Of a stretch of 64,000 bases of DNA, positions 36,638-46,243 are shown in pieces. Source of the DNA: Alkalispirillum mobile. GTDB taxonomy: Bacteria; Pseudomonadota; Gammaproteobacteria; Nitrococcales; Halorhodospiraceae. The stretch is taken from the NCBI RefSeq assembly GCF_003664325.1, contig NZ_RCDA01000003.1, positions 124,001 to 188,000 of the forward strand, read 5' to 3'. The notes under the pieces were generated by a model. The model ran no database searches. It worked only from the letters and a program-made list of their open reading frames with translations, and had not been told where the DNA came from. The translations under genes and the position numbers were made by a program. Each line of letters begins with the position of its first letter. Position 1 is the stretch's first letter.

Positions 36638-38233
36638 TTACCCGGCCATGCGGGCCGCGATGCGCGTGACCTGGCCGGCTCTCTCCGCGACCTGTGCGGC
36701 CTCTCTCGTCGACGTCTCCACTGCGTCGCTGGAGTCCTGGGCCATTTCCGCGATCCGCACCAAGGTCGCATCGATTTCCTGAGCGACCTGGGTCTGCTCC
36801 TCCGCCGCACTGGCAACCTGGTTGCTCATAGACTCAATCGCGCCGCTAGCGGCACGCATGTTGTCAATGGACCCGGCGGCGCGTTCTGCTTGTTGGGCAT
36901 GGGCCCGAGCGCTGCGCTGACGCTGGTCCATCTCCCGAGCCATGGTGTCTATGGTGGTGCCCAATTCGATCGTCCGTTCGCGGATCCGATGGGACGATTG
37001 GTTCACCTGCTGGGCCAGGGCTTGTACTTCTTCGGCCACCACAGCGAACCCCTTGCCCTGTTCGCCGGCCCGTGCCGCCTCAATCGAGGCGTTCAGTGCC
37101 AGGAGTTGGGTTTGTTTGGCAATATTCTCGATCAGTTGGCTGGCCTCAGTGATCTCAGAGAACTGCTCATGCAGGCCCCGCACTTGTTCGCCGACTGTTT
37201 CCATCGCCCCGGTCAGTTCGGTGAGTGCCTGGGTGGCCGCAACCACTTGCTCGCTGCCTTCGGCGACAGAGGTGTCGGTTTGGGCAGCCGTGCTGCGGGC
37301 CTCATCGGCCAGGCGGGCGATCTCTTGGGCACTGACGGTCATTTGGTTCATGGCCGTGGCCACCTGGGTGACCTCATCGCTTTGCCGATTGACTATCTGG
37401 CTCGCCTGGTCCAATGCCGCATTCGCTTGCGTGCTGCCTTGGCGAATACTGCGGGTATCTGATGCCAAGCGTTCGGCCACGGCCCGACGTTCGTTCTCCA
37501 GTGTCCGGATAGCCATGTCGATAGCGCCTATTTCATCGCAGCGACCCGTCTCAATGTATTCCTGGACGGGGTCGTCAATGATGCGGCGGGCGTGGCTGGC
37601 TAGGGTGTCCACCGGGCGTGTAACCAGATAGCTGGCTCCTACCGTCGTGATAGCGGCAAGCCCAGCAACCGCTACGCCCAGAGGATGCCAGTTCGCTAGG
37701 TGGAGCAGCACTGCGAGGGTGGGCGCAGCGATAAGGCCCAGCACAGAGGGTAGCCGTCGAGAGAGGGGCCACCGGCACCTGACGGCGCTGCGGTAGTCGA
37801 CAAAGCCGTTGCCGCTCCGCTCTTGAGAGCGCATCCGGGCGTAGACTCTCTCTGCCCGGTCGATGGCTGCAGCGTCCGGTTTGAAGCGAACCGACTGGCA
37901 TTCGGTGACCTGCCCGTCTTCATCCTCGACGGCCATCATGTAGGCATTGACCCAGTAATGGTCCCCGTTCTTTGCGCGGTTCTTCACCACGCCCACCCAG
38001 GCGCCTCCGGCCGACAGCTTTTGCCAGACCTCGCGGAAGACAGATCGGGGCATGTCCGGGTGACGGACGCGATTGGCCGCCTCGCCCTCCAGTTCCTCCC
38101 GGGTGAACTGGCTAATGCGAACGAAATCGTCGTTGGCGTAATTGGTCACCCCCTTGTGGGTGGTGACGGAGAAAATACGGTCCTGGTCGCTTAGGTGGAT
38201 CGGGCGCTGGGTTACTGGGCCGTTGTCACGCAT
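36638..38233 (-). CDS. PAS-containing chemoreceptor (Aer-like)
   Basis: 531 residues. The N-terminal PAS domain (residues 15-120: [60 protein letters not shown]) resembles the FAD-PAS of the aerotaxis receptor Aer. Two closely spaced membrane segments lie near 165-205, with a HAMP-like region and an MCP signalling domain carrying [20 protein letters not shown]. Aer-type receptors sense redox or energy state. It is convergent with the Cache receptor (12-base gap) and downstream of the lower-pathway genes. It could guide cells to oxygen or energy gained from the substrate. Confidence 0.88.
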   Translation of the reverse strand: MRDNGPVTQRPIHLSDQDRIFSVTTHKGVTNYANDDFVRISQFTREELEGEAANRVRHPDMPRSVFREVWQKLSAGGAWVGVVKNRAKNGDHYWVNAYMMAVEDEDGQVTECQSVRFKPDAAAIDRAERVYARMRSQERSGNGFVDYRSAVRCRWPLSRRLPSVLGLIAAPTLAVLLHLANWHPLGVAVAGLAAITTVGASYLVTRPVDTLASHARRIIDDPVQEYIETGRCDEIGAIDMAIRTLENERRAVAERLASDTRSIRQGSTQANAALDQASQIVNRQSDEVTQVATAMNQMTVSAQEIARLADEARSTAAQTDTSVAEGSEQVVAATQALTELTGAMETVGEQVRGLHEQFSEITEASQLIENIAKQTQLLALNASIEAARAGEQGKGFAVVAEEVQALAQQVNQSSHRIRERTIELGTTIDTMAREMDQRQRSARAHAQQAERAAGSIDNMRAASGAIESMSNQVASAAEEQTQVAQEIDATLVRIAEMAQDSSDAVETSTREAAQVAERAGQVTRIAARMAG

Positions 38234-38281
38234 TTATTGGTAGCTGTCCCTGGTCACACTCTGGCTTGTTTGCAATCGGTC

Positions 38282-38890
38282 TCAACACGCCTGGACCCAG
38301 TCGTGCAATTGGGCAACGACCTGGCGACGTCTCACTTCCGGGTCTACATCAGCGCGAGCAGTACCCTCCCAGTCGACAAATTGGGGGGAGTCAATGCCGA
38401 TAAAGCCCAATGCTGTTTTGAGATAAGGACGCAGGTGGTCCAGTGACGTGTCGGCGAACAGGCCCCCACTGGCACTCATGACCAGCGCCGGTTTGGGACC
38501 GGCGAGCCCTTCCAACTGGCCGTCGGCCACCTTTACGAAGGTGCGCCGCGGTCGAATGACGTGATCCAGCCACGCCTTCAGGGTCGAGGGCAGCGAAAAA
38601 TTATACATCGGCACGGCAAAGGCGAGGGCATCCGCCTGTAGTAATTGCTCGACCCAGGCTTCGGACAACTCCAGGCTGGCCGTGGTTGGTTCGTCCGGTC
38701 CGGCAAGTCCGAAGAAATGGCGAATGGTCGCGGCGTCCACATGGGGTGGGGGTGCATCGGCCAGGTCCACGACCTGTATCTGGCAGTGACTGCCCCGAGC
38801 CCGCCATTGGGCGGTCAGTATCTCAGCCATCTCGCGGGTGCGAGAGCCCTCGCTGCGGGCACTGGATTGCACGAGTAACAGTGTCTTCAC
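38282..38890 (-). CDS. azoR: FMN-dependent NADH azoreductase family flavoprotein
   Basis: About 202 residues from GTG 38890 (VKTLLLVQSSARSEGSRT), with GGGAG upstream. Flavodoxin-like fold: phosphate-binding SARSEGSRT, FMN loop AVPMYNFSLPSTLKAWLDHV, and SASGGLFADT. AzoR enzymes reduce quinones and azo compounds by two electrons with NADH. The gene follows the aldolase in the same direction about 60 bases on. A quinone-detoxifying role in the aromatic pathway is plausible, since catechols oxidise to quinones. Confidence 0.9.
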   Translation of the reverse strand: MKTLLLVQSSARSEGSRTREMAEILTAQWRARGSHCQIQVVDLADAPPPHVDAATIRHFFGLAGPDEPTTASLELSEAWVEQLLQADALAFAVPMYNFSLPSTLKAWLDHVIRPRRTFVKVADGQLEGLAGPKPALVMSASGGLFADTSLDHLRPYLKTALGFIGIDSPQFVDWEGTARADVDPEVRRRQVVAQLHDWVQAC

Positions 38891-38948
38891 TTCTGCGTCT
38901 CCCCTAGGGATGCGACCCGGCGTGACCACCGGGCCGTATCGGATCCAG

Positions 38949-39977
38949 TCAGGCGTTCGCCGTGCGGGCCTTGCTCATCTCCAGGGCGACATCCTCGATC
39001 ATGTCCTCCTGGCCGCCGACGGTGCGCCGAGCGCCCAACTCCACGAGAATGTCCCGTGCCGGGACGCCGTGGTTGGCCTCAGCACGCTTGGCGTGCAGCA
39101 GGAACGAGGAATAGACGCCGGCGTACCCGAGGGTGAGGGAGTCACGGTCGATTCGGGTGGGGGCGTCCATCATCGGGATCGCCACGTCCTCGGCCACATC
39201 CTGGATCCGCCCCAGGTCCACGCCGGTGACAATGCCCATGCGTTCGCAGACGGCCACGAAGACCTCCAACGGGGTGTTCCCGGCGCCGGCACCGAAGCCG
39301 GCCACCGAACCGTCTATCCGGTGGGCACCGGCCTCCACCGCGGCGATGGAGTTGGCCACGCCCATGGCGAGGTTGTGGTGCCCGTGGAAGCCCACCTCGG
39401 TCTCCGGGGAGAGGCCTTCCCGCAGCGTCGCGACCTTTTCACGTACCTCTTCCGGTAGCATGTAGCCCGCCGAATCCGTCATGTAGATGCAGTTGGCACC
39501 ATAGGACTCCATCAACCGCGCCTGCTCCAGCAGGCCTTCGGCCGACAGCATGTGGGCCATCATCAGAAAGCCGACAGTATCCAGGCCCAGTTTGCGGGAC
39601 AGGCCGATATGCTGTTCCGACACGTCGGCCTCGGTGCATTGGGTGGCCACGCGTACGCAGTGCACGCCACAGTCGGCGGCCATACGCAGATCGTCCACGG
39701 TGCCGATCCCGGGTAGCAACAAGGCCGAAACGCGGGCCTGCTTCATCCGCGGGATGACCGCCTCCAGGTAGGCCTTGTCGGAATGCGCGGCAAAGCCGTA
39801 GTTCACCGAGTGCCCGCCCAGGCCATCGCCGTGGGTGACCTCGATGAGCGGTACGCCGGCCTCATCTAGCGCGGTGGAGAGCTCGATCATCTGCGCCAGC
39901 GAGAACTGGTGGCGGACCGAGTGCATGCCGTCGCGCAGGGACATGTCGTGGACCAGGATTTCCTTCTTGTCAGTCAT
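38949..39977 (-). CDS. dmpG: 4-hydroxy-2-oxovalerate aldolase
   Basis: 342 residues. Class II metal-dependent aldolase that splits 4-hydroxy-2-oxovalerate to pyruvate and acetaldehyde. HMGL-like TIM barrel: [18 protein letters not shown] with the metal Asp and catalytic Arg, [15 protein letters not shown], and the metal His pair in [17 protein letters not shown]-terminal communication domain [15 protein letters not shown]. It forms a channelling complex with the acylating dehydrogenase encoded 11 bases upstream. Family names BphI/DmpG/MhpE all apply. Confidence 0.96.
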   Translation of the reverse strand: MTDKKEILVHDMSLRDGMHSVRHQFSLAQMIELSTALDEAGVPLIEVTHGDGLGGHSVNYGFAAHSDKAYLEAVIPRMKQARVSALLLPGIGTVDDLRMAADCGVHCVRVATQCTEADVSEQHIGLSRKLGLDTVGFLMMAHMLSAEGLLEQARLMESYGANCIYMTDSAGYMLPEEVREKVATLREGLSPETEVGFHGHHNLAMGVANSIAAVEAGAHRIDGSVAGFGAGAGNTPLEVFVAVCERMGIVTGVDLGRIQDVAEDVAIPMMDAPTRIDRDSLTLGYAGVYSSFLLHAKRAEANHGVPARDILVELGARRTVGGQEDMIEDVALEMSKARTANA

Positions 39978-39987
39978 GGTGTGCTCC

Positions 39988-40890
39988 TCAAGCAGTGGCC
40001 GGTGAATCAGACTGCGATTGCAGGCTCTCGGCGAAGATCTCGGCAGCCCGGGCAGCTGCGGCGGTCATGATGTCCAGATTGCCGGAGTAGTGGGGCAGGT
40101 AATCGCCCAGCCCTTCCACCTCCAGGAACGTGCTGACCCGGCGACCATCAAAAGTGGGGCCGTTCTTGATCCGGTAACCGGGCACGTAGCGCTGCACCTC
40201 GGCCACCATCCGTTCGATGGATTCGGTTATGGCCTTGCGGTCTGGCTCGCCCTGCACCAGGCAGTGCACGGTGTCGCGCATGATCAGCGGGGGTTCGGCA
40301 GGGTTGAGGATGATGATCGCCTTGCCCTGTTTGGCACCGCCCACCTGCTCGATGGCCCGCGAGGTGGTGCGGGTGAACTCGTCGATGTTCTTGCGGGTGC
40401 CCGGCCCGGCGGAGCGGGAGGAGATGGTCGCCACGATCTCGGCGTAGTCCACCGGTTGCACGCGGCTCACCGCCGCCACGATGGGCACGGTGGCCTGGCC
40501 GCCGCAGGTCACCATATTGACGTTGGTGGCGCCATCGCCAATCCGGTCCTTGAGGTTGACCGGTGGGACGCAGAAGGGGCCGATGGCGGCTGGGGTCAAG
40601 TCGATCATCATGACCCCTTGCGCCTGTAGCTTGCGGTCGTTCTCTGCATGCACGTAGGCGGAGGTGGCGTCGAAGGCGATACGCACCCCATCCTCCTCAA
40701 CGTGCGGCAGTAGCCCGTCCACGCCGTCGTGGGTGGTTTTCAGGCCAGCCGCCCGGGCGCGGGCCAGCCCGTCGGAGTCCGGGTCGATGCCGACCATCCA
40801 GGCCGGTTCCAGCACCGGACTACGCTGCAGTTTGGCCATCAGGTCGGTGCCGATGTTGCCGGAGCCAATAATGGCGCATTTGATCTTCAT
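39988..40890 (-). CDS. dmpF: Acetaldehyde dehydrogenase (acetylating)
   Basis: About 300 residues from ATG 40890 ([17 protein letters not shown]). The longer frame to 41166 runs back into the hydratase gene and is not protein-like. NAD-binding GSGNIGTDL, catalytic Cys in [13 protein letters not shown], and the C-terminal block [20 protein letters not shown]. Converts acetaldehyde, CoA and NAD+ to acetyl-CoA while bound to the aldolase. Equivalent to BphJ/DmpF/MhpF. It is in the minus-strand lower-pathway operon hydratase-dehydrogenase-aldolase. Confidence 0.95.
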   Translation of the reverse strand: MKIKCAIIGSGNIGTDLMAKLQRSPVLEPAWMVGIDPDSDGLARARAAGLKTTHDGVDGLLPHVEEDGVRIAFDATSAYVHAENDRKLQAQGVMMIDLTPAAIGPFCVPPVNLKDRIGDGATNVNMVTCGGQATVPIVAAVSRVQPVDYAEIVATISSRSAGPGTRKNIDEFTRTTSRAIEQVGGAKQGKAIIILNPAEPPLIMRDTVHCLVQGEPDRKAITESIERMVAEVQRYVPGYRIKNGPTFDGRRVSTFLEVEGLGDYLPHYSGNLDIMTAAAARAAEIFAESLQSQSDSPATA

Positions 40891-40922
40891 GTGCGGTACC
40901 TCGCGTTGCATGGGGTCTGGGA

Positions 40923-41705
40923 TCAGACGAAACGGACGGAGACAGAGCCGATCCCGTCGATGGCAACCCGCATGTTGTCGCCCGGATGGGCGTCCACCAT
41001 GGCGGTGAGTGCGCCGGACAGAATGACTTCGCCGGCCTTCAGGGGGATGCCCAAGCGGCCCAGCGTGTTGGCCAACCAAGTCACGCAGTTCACTGGCGAG
41101 CCCATTGCGGCCGCGCCGGCCCCGGTTTGTTCCACGGCACCGTTGCGCTCCAGCACCAGCCCGCACAGGCTTAGGTCCAAGTCTCGCGGGGAAACACCGG
41201 CATCACCCAGAACCAGCAGACCGCAGGAGGCGTTGTCGGCCACCGTGTCCTGAATGCGGATACGCCAGTCCCGGACCCGGGAGTCAACGATCTCGAAGCA
41301 GGGCATCACCAGTTCAGTCGCTCTCAGGACATCGGCGTTGGTGATGCCGGGGCCCTCCAGGTCGCGCCCCAACAGAAAGGCGATCTCGCCCTCAGCCTTG
41401 GGGCGGATCATCTCCGAAACCGGTACCGCGCTGGACTGCCCGTAAACCATGCCGTCCAGCAGATGGCCAAAATCAGGCTGGTACACGTCCAACATGTTCT
41501 GTACTGCCTTGCTGGTGACGCCAATCTTTTTGCCTACCACTCGCTGCCCGGCATCCAGCTGCCGCTGCACCATGCGCAGCTGAATTTGGTAGGCGTCGTC
41601 CAGCGTCAGGTCCGGCTCGCGTTCGGTAATGGGCGCCACTGGCTGGCTGTTGACCAGGGCCTGGTGTAGCTCCTCGCCGTAGTGGTCGATCTTGTCTGGC
41701 TCCAT
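40923..41705 (-). CDS. dmpE: 2-hydroxypenta-2,4-dienoate hydratase
   Basis: About 260 residues from ATG 41705, with GGGGAGAGA upstream. Adds water to 2-oxopent-4-enoate to give 4-hydroxy-2-oxovalerate. FAH-superfamily motifs: [48 protein letters not shown] with acidic metal ligands, and [18 protein letters not shown]. Family MhpD/DmpE/BphH; the decarboxylase homologue (DmpH) is close in sequence, but the position before dehydrogenase and aldolase favours hydratase. First gene of its operon, divergent from the reductase. Confidence 0.92.
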   Translation of the reverse strand: MEPDKIDHYGEELHQALVNSQPVAPITEREPDLTLDDAYQIQLRMVQRQLDAGQRVVGKKIGVTSKAVQNMLDVYQPDFGHLLDGMVYGQSSAVPVSEMIRPKAEGEIAFLLGRDLEGPGITNADVLRATELVMPCFEIVDSRVRDWRIRIQDTVADNASCGLLVLGDAGVSPRDLDLSLCGLVLERNGAVEQTGAGAAAMGSPVNCVTWLANTLGRLGIPLKAGEVILSGALTAMVDAHPGDNMRVAIDGIGSVSVRFV

Positions 41706-41767
41706 CTGTCTCTCCCCTGGATTCAGGAATAGCGGTTGACTTCGCATAGATTAAATATAAAACTTCA

Positions 41768-41780
41768 ATTGACGGTCAAT
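41768..41780. promoter_or_regulatory. Island operator site B (ATTGA-N3-TCAAT)
   Basis: ATTGACGGTCAAT, a perfect 5+5 inverted repeat in the A+T-rich divergent region between the hydratase (-) and reductase (+) genes. On the minus strand it contains TTGACC, a possible -35 box. Position fits repression of one or both directions. Confidence 0.7.
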
Positions 41781-41914
41781 ACATAATTTCATGATAGCCG
41801 GCCAGCAGGGCAGCGTCCAATCAATTCACCTGCCCCTGGCTGCACACGTGACAACCGCCTCGGCCGGCCTGGCGACTGGCTGCAGCGGGGTCTGCAAGTC
41901 CGGAGGAGATGACC

Positions 41915-42973
41915 ATGAGTGCAAATGCCGAGACAGTGACTCAGGGTGCGCAAGGGGGTCACCAGGTGACCTTGCGCTTTGCCGATGAAGTGGAGCATCA
42001 GGTGCAGGTAGCCCACGGCCAGTCCGTGCTGGCTGCCGCCCTGTCTCAGGGCGTGCCCCTGATATCCCAGTGCGAGAGTGGTAGTTGCGGCACCTGCATA
42101 GCCCGTGTCTGTGACGGCGACGTGCGGATGAACAGCAAAAAGCAGACAGCGCTGTTGTCCAGCGAGCGCGAGGAGGGCTATCGGCTCACGTGCCAGGCCT
42201 TCGCCGAGGCCGACAGCGTGCTGGAGCTGGACTACCCCAGCACGTTGGGCGAGCAGACCGCGGAGCAGTCCGAGGCGGAGATCACGGAACTCGAGTGGTT
42301 AAGCAGCAACGTGGTGCGGCTGGCGCTGACACTGCCGGACGATCAGCCCTTCGAGTTCTGGCCGGGTCAGTACGCGCGCCTGCGTATTCCGGGGACGGAG
42401 GAGTGGCGCTCCTATTCCATGTCCAGTGCCCCCAGCGAAGCACCACGCGTGGAATTTCTTATCCGCATCCTGGAGTCTGGCGCCATGTCGGATTACCTGC
42501 GGGGGCAGGCGGCCGTTGGGGATCACATGGAGGTAGAGGGGCCGCACGGTGCCTTCTACCTGCGTGACCCCGAGGGCCCGTTGGTGATGGTGGCTGGTGG
42601 CACCGGTCTGGCACCGATGATGTCCATGTTGGACACGGTGCGCGTGCAGGGCAGCCGCGCCCCCAAAACCATGCTGAGTTTCGGCTGTGCTACCCCGGAC
42701 AACCTATTTCACGGCGATGAGTTAGAGCTGCGCTGCTTCTGGATGAACAAACTGGAGGTGCGCACCTCGGTGGACCACGCACCAGAGGACTACACCGGTC
42801 GTGTTGGTACTCCGGTAGACGCCCTGCAGGCCGAGGATGTGGCTACCCCGGGCACCACCGCCTACCTCTGTGGTCCGCCGCCCATGATTGAGGCCGCCCG
42901 TGAGCGCCTGATCGAGTTGGGTCTGCCAGCGGACCGCATCTTCGCAGAGCAATTCACCCCGAGCGCCGAGTAA
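41915..42973 (+). CDS. Oxygenase reductase (2Fe-2S ferredoxin-FAD-NAD)
   Basis: About 352 residues from ATG 41915 (GGAGGAG 6 bases upstream; the in-frame ATG 41909 abuts it). N-terminal plant-type ferredoxin with C53-x4-C58-x2-C61 and C93 (CESGSCGTC, LTCQAF). An FNR-type FAD domain follows (EEWRSYSMSS, GPHGAFYLRDP) and an NAD domain (MVAGGTGLAPMMSMLDTV, YLCGPPPMIEAA). This is the BenC/XylZ/CarAd arrangement. It should pass electrons from NADH to the Rieske oxygenase encoded at 46.4 kb, either directly or through its own ferredoxin domain; no separate ferredoxin gene is present. Confidence 0.92.
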   Translation: MSANAETVTQGAQGGHQVTLRFADEVEHQVQVAHGQSVLAAALSQGVPLISQCESGSCGTCIARVCDGDVRMNSKKQTALLSSEREEGYRLTCQAFAEADSVLELDYPSTLGEQTAEQSEAEITELEWLSSNVVRLALTLPDDQPFEFWPGQYARLRIPGTEEWRSYSMSSAPSEAPRVEFLIRILESGAMSDYLRGQAAVGDHMEVEGPHGAFYLRDPEGPLVMVAGGTGLAPMMSMLDTVRVQGSRAPKTMLSFGCATPDNLFHGDELELRCFWMNKLEVRTSVDHAPEDYTGRVGTPVDALQAEDVATPGTTAYLCGPPPMIEAARERLIELGLPADRIFAEQFTPSAE

Positions 42974-43024
42974 GCCCGGCACTGTCCCGGGTCATAAACC
43001 AAGGCAACGCCAGGAGAGAGAACC

Positions 43025-43900
43025 ATGCAACTGAGTTATCTGGGCATTAACGTAGAGAAACTGGATGCACAGTGGAATGCCATCCTTTTTGATGTGTTGG
43101 GCCTCGAAGCCCGGCCGCGTGAGGAGGGCGAGCCGCTGCAACTGCGCGTGGATGACCGCCATCACCGCATTTCCCTTTACCCCACTGGTGAGAACGGCAC
43201 GGCCTACGTGGGCTGGGAGGCCGATACCCAAGCAGAGTTCGACCGGGTGCTACGCGGACTGCGCGAGCAGGGCGTGGCCTGCGAGGAGGCCGATGCACGC
43301 CTGTGCGCGGAGCGTGCGGTGATGCGGATGGTCTACTTCGAAGGGCCAGACGGCGTGCGTACCGAGTTGGCCTTCGGGGGTGTGGTGGACGGCCAACCCT
43401 TTAAGCCCAGCCGCGCTACCAGCGGCTTCAACACGGGTGAGCAGGGACTGGGCCACATCCTAATGGCCAGCGCTGATCCGGCAGCGACCGTGCAGTGGTA
43501 TCAGGATAAGCTGGGTTTCAAGGTAAGCGACTACATCCATTGGGACGAGGCTAAGGCCACCTTCCTGCACTGCAACCCACGCCACCATAGTCTGGCCATC
43601 ATGAACCCCTGCTTCGGCACCGGTGCCGGTGAGCTCAACCATCTCATGCTGCAGGCCCGATCCATCGACGACGTGGGTCGGGGCTACGACGAGGTGCAGC
43701 GCCTGGGTATTCCGCTGGCGCTGACCCTCGGCAAGCACACCAATGACCACATGACGTCCTTCTACATGATGACCCCCGGGGGCTTTGCCATTGAGTACGG
43801 CTATGGTGGGCGGACCATCGAGGATGAGGAAGAGTGGGAGGTGCAGTTCTACAATGCGCCCAAACTCTGGGGCCACAACCTCGGCAAGGCGCAGGACTGA
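43025..43900 (+). CDS. Type I extradiol (catechol 2,3-)dioxygenase, BphC-like
   Basis: About 291 residues, two vicinal-oxygen-chelate modules. Fe(II) ligands are His144 (GLGHILMA), His206 (ELNHLMLQ) and Glu257 (FAIEYGYGG); His242 and the Tyr in TNDHMTSFYM are the expected second-sphere residues. Length and motifs match 2,3-dihydroxybiphenyl-type enzymes, which cleave bicyclic or substituted catechols to hydroxy-oxo-dienoates. Expression probably follows the reductase gene 50 bases upstream. The substrate breadth cannot be read from sequence. Confidence 0.93.
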   Translation: MQLSYLGINVEKLDAQWNAILFDVLGLEARPREEGEPLQLRVDDRHHRISLYPTGENGTAYVGWEADTQAEFDRVLRGLREQGVACEEADARLCAERAVMRMVYFEGPDGVRTELAFGGVVDGQPFKPSRATSGFNTGEQGLGHILMASADPAATVQWYQDKLGFKVSDYIHWDEAKATFLHCNPRHHSLAIMNPCFGTGAGELNHLMLQARSIDDVGRGYDEVQRLGIPLALTLGKHTNDHMTSFYMMTPGGFAIEYGYGGRTIEDEEEWEVQFYNAPKLWGHNLGKAQD

Positions 43901-43915
43901 CGGCAGGCCCTGATA

Positions 43916-43957
43916 GCAAAACGCCCCGCCCGGTTTTACCGACGCGGGGCGTTTTGC
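43916..43957. terminator. Bidirectional terminator
   Basis: A 14-base stem, GCAAAACGCCCCGC (43916-43929) and GCGGGGCGTTTTGC (43944-43957), with T/A runs on each arm. It lies between the convergent extradiol dioxygenase and NfuA-like genes. Confidence 0.85.
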
Positions 43958-43980
43958 CGTCGAGGGTTGTGCGCAGCGCC

Positions 43981-44613
43981 TTAGCCCGCCGCTGACGATT
44001 GCCGCTGGGGGTTGGGTCGGATGGTGTGGAAGGGGTTGGTGCCCTCCGCGTGGTTGGTGACGTCCTTGATGCCGCTAAGCTCCGGTATATGCGCCAGAAG
44101 TGTCTTTTCCACCAGGCCGCTCAGGGTCTGATTCACCACGGCACAACCCTGACAGCCACCGGCGAAACGGACCAGCGCGCGACCCTGCTCATCCACCCTC
44201 TCCACGGTGACGCTGCCGTCGTGCGCCGCCAGGTCGGGGTTGATCTCCGTCTCCAGCACGTAGGTGATGCGTTCCTCCAGCGAGTCCATGGCGTCGGGTT
44301 CGGGCAGACGCGCTGCATTGGGGGCCTTCATGATGAGGCGCCCGCCGCGTCGGGCATCCTTGTAGTCCACCCGCACGCCATCCAGGTAGAAGGACTGGCT
44401 GGGCCGATAATGCAGCAAAAAGCCTTCGAATGGGAGCACGGCCTCGTCCTCGGCCAGCGGCCCGGCAGCGCGGTATCCGATACCACAGTGGGCCTCCCGG
44501 CTCCCTGGGTTGAGCACATAGATGCGGAGCGACTCGCCTGAACGGGCGGGCTCGTTAAGCAGTTCCCGAAAATGTTGTTGTGCATCAGGGCTGATGTGGA
44601 TCTTCGGCATCAT
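43981..44613 (-). CDS. nfuA: NfuA-like Fe-S cluster carrier
   Basis: 210 residues. Residues 1-100 are a degenerate A-type carrier domain (IHISPDAQQHFRELL, RIYVLNPGSREAHCGIGY, VRVDYKDARRGGRLIMKAPN). Residues 110-195 are a NifU C-terminal domain with the CxxC pair Cys154/Cys157 (GGCQGCAVVNQTL). NfuA receives [4Fe-4S] clusters and delivers them to targets. Inside an oxygenase cluster it probably helps mature or repair the island's Fe-S proteins. It follows the hydrolase gene by 27 bases in the same operon. A housekeeping nfuA elsewhere is likely but not visible. Confidence 0.88.
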   Translation of the reverse strand: MMPKIHISPDAQQHFRELLNEPARSGESLRIYVLNPGSREAHCGIGYRAAGPLAEDEAVLPFEGFLLHYRPSQSFYLDGVRVDYKDARRGGRLIMKAPNAARLPEPDAMDSLEERITYVLETEINPDLAAHDGSVTVERVDEQGRALVRFAGGCQGCAVVNQTLSGLVEKTLLAHIPELSGIKDVTNHAEGTNPFHTIRPNPQRQSSAAG

Positions 44614-44640
44614 GGGTTACTCCTCCCCGTCAGGACGTTC

Positions 44641-45477
44641 TCACCGGTCTTCCGCCTCGTTGAGGAACTGGCGGACCAGGCTGATGAAACGCTGCTTTTG
44701 CTCGATTTGGGTCCAGTGACCGCAACGGCCGAAGATGTGCAGTTGCGCTCTGTCGATCTTCCGGAACAGCTGCTCCGAGACAGAAACCGGCACCACGCGG
44801 TCCTCCCGGCCATGCAGGATCAAGGTCTCGTGGTCGATGCCCGCGAGCTGCTCGTCAGAGAAAGCGGTGGCATCGGCCCAGCGCTGCCGCGGCGGCGGGA
44901 AGATACGTTCAAAGCGCTCCTGGACACCGGGGCGAATGGTGGCCCGATAGCGGATATCGGCGATGTCGTCGGTCACCAGCGAGCGGTCGAAGGCCATGAT
45001 GTCAAGAATGCGGCGCATGTTCTCAAACGACGGCGTATAGCCCCACAGCGCCTCCAACTCCGGACTGACAGTGAACGGCTGGCCGCCGCTGCCCATGAGG
45101 ACCATGCGCCGGACCCGGTCCGGGTGATGCACTGCCAGCGCAATGGCCAGCGTGCCCCCGAAGGAGTTTCCGACCAGATCGGTCTGCTCGATGTCCAGGT
45201 CATCCAGCAGCCGCATCATCTGCTCCACCCACGTGTCCATGAACCGGTATTCAATGTCGTCCGGAACCTCCGTGTATCCGAAACCGGCCAGGTCTGGCGC
45301 CACCACGCGCCGTTCCTGGGAGAGCTCAGGAATGAGTCCCATCCAGTTGGCCCACGCAGTGACGCCCGCGCCGGAGCCGTGCATCAGCAGCACCGGATGG
45401 CCTTCGCCCACATCGTGGTAGTTGGTCTTGATGTCGCCGGCCTCATGGAACAGACCGATCTCGGGGTTCTGGGTCAT
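44641..45477 (-). CDS. Meta-cleavage product hydrolase (alpha/beta fold)
   Basis: About 278 residues from ATG 45477 (MTQNPEIGLFHEAGDIKTNY), with AAAGGAGA upstream. Oxyanion segment LLMHGSGAGVTAWANWMGLI, nucleophile Ser in LVGNSFGGTLAIAL, Asp in LHGREDRVVP, His in GRCGHWTQIEQ. This is the DmpD/XylF/BphD family, which hydrolyses C-C bonds of 2-hydroxy-6-oxo-dienoates to 2-hydroxypenta-2,4-dienoate and an acid. The product feeds the hydratase. Promoter region holds operator site C. Confidence 0.93.
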   Translation of the reverse strand: MTQNPEIGLFHEAGDIKTNYHDVGEGHPVLLMHGSGAGVTAWANWMGLIPELSQERRVVAPDLAGFGYTEVPDDIEYRFMDTWVEQMMRLLDDLDIEQTDLVGNSFGGTLAIALAVHHPDRVRRMVLMGSGGQPFTVSPELEALWGYTPSFENMRRILDIMAFDRSLVTDDIADIRYRATIRPGVQERFERIFPPPRQRWADATAFSDEQLAGIDHETLILHGREDRVVPVSVSEQLFRKIDRAQLHIFGRCGHWTQIEQKQRFISLVRQFLNEAEDR

Positions 45478-45567
45478 TGTCTTCTCCTTTGTTCCTCGCA
45501 TGGCATTGCCGCGCAGCGGGTTGCAAGTGTTTTGGTGCGCGGTTGATATAAAATTACTTGACAGTCT

Positions 45568-45580
45568 ATTGATAGTCAAT
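45568..45580. promoter_or_regulatory. Island operator site C (ATTGA-N3-TCAAT)
   Basis: ATTGATAGTCAAT, a perfect 5+5 inverted repeat between the hydrolase (-) and the ABM-like gene (+). On the minus strand it overlaps TTGACT, followed 17 bases later by TAATTT, a plausible hydrolase promoter. A TTGACAGTC half-repeat lies just beside it. Confidence 0.7.
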
Positions 45581-45639
45581 CAAAAACAAAGATAAGGTTT
45601 GTCTGTGGGCAACGTTGATGCGAGGCATCGGGAGGAGAT

Positions 45640-46236
45640 ATGTACAACACCAGCGATGGCATCTGGCTGACCAGCGAGTGGCATGTGCGCTGTGGTGAGG
45701 AGCCGACGTTCATGTCGGCGTTCAACGAATGGCGGCAGGCGATTGAGCACAGTGGCGAGGCTCAAGTCTGCGATCTGGTCAAGGAGAGTTGCCGTTACCG
45801 GTTGCTGCTCCGACTGAACAGCCGGGACAGCCTGGAGCGGTTACGCCGGTCCGCTCTGTTTGACCGCTGGGATGACCTGGCCGGGGCGCTCGCGATCCGC
45901 TGGGGCTGTTGGCAGTTGTGGTCGCCTTCGGTGATCAATGGTACGCCAGCTCGTGTGAGCACTACGGCCAGGACTTGTGGCCGCACGGTTTCGACGGCGG
46001 CCGCCAAGGACGAACCGCCCCGTTACAAAATGGCGCTGCTGGTGTGGTTGGCGCTGTTCCCACTGCTCTGGCTGATCTTCTCTGTTGCCGGTACCTGGTT
46101 GATGGAGCTCTCGCTGCCGGTCCGCCTGTTGGTGGTGACGGGGGTTGTGGTGCCGTTGATGAGCTATCTGTTGCTGCCCCTGTTGACCCGGGCCTTTTCA
46201 GGTTGGCTGGAGCCAAAACTCATCGAAGATCGATAA
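45640..46236 (+). CDS. ABM-superfamily-like protein with C-terminal membrane domain
   Basis: About 198 residues. The N-terminal half (WHVRCGEEPTFMSAFNEWRQ; later YRLLLRLNSRDSLERLRRS) weakly resembles the antibiotic-biosynthesis-monooxygenase dimeric alpha/beta-barrel. The C-terminal part (PPRYKMALLVWLALFPLLWL, then LLVVTGVVVPLMSYLLLPLL) has two to three membrane helices like those of COG3224 proteins. Role unknown. The middle (residues 88-128) is low in similarity and could be a degenerated segment. It starts a run that leads to the Rieske oxygenase gene. Confidence 0.6.
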   Translation: MYNTSDGIWLTSEWHVRCGEEPTFMSAFNEWRQAIEHSGEAQVCDLVKESCRYRLLLRLNSRDSLERLRRSALFDRWDDLAGALAIRWGCWQLWSPSVINGTPARVSTTARTCGRTVSTAAAKDEPPRYKMALLVWLALFPLLWLIFSVAGTWLMELSLPVRLLVVTGVVVPLMSYLLLPLLTRAFSGWLEPKLIEDR

Positions 46237-46243
46237 AAATTCA

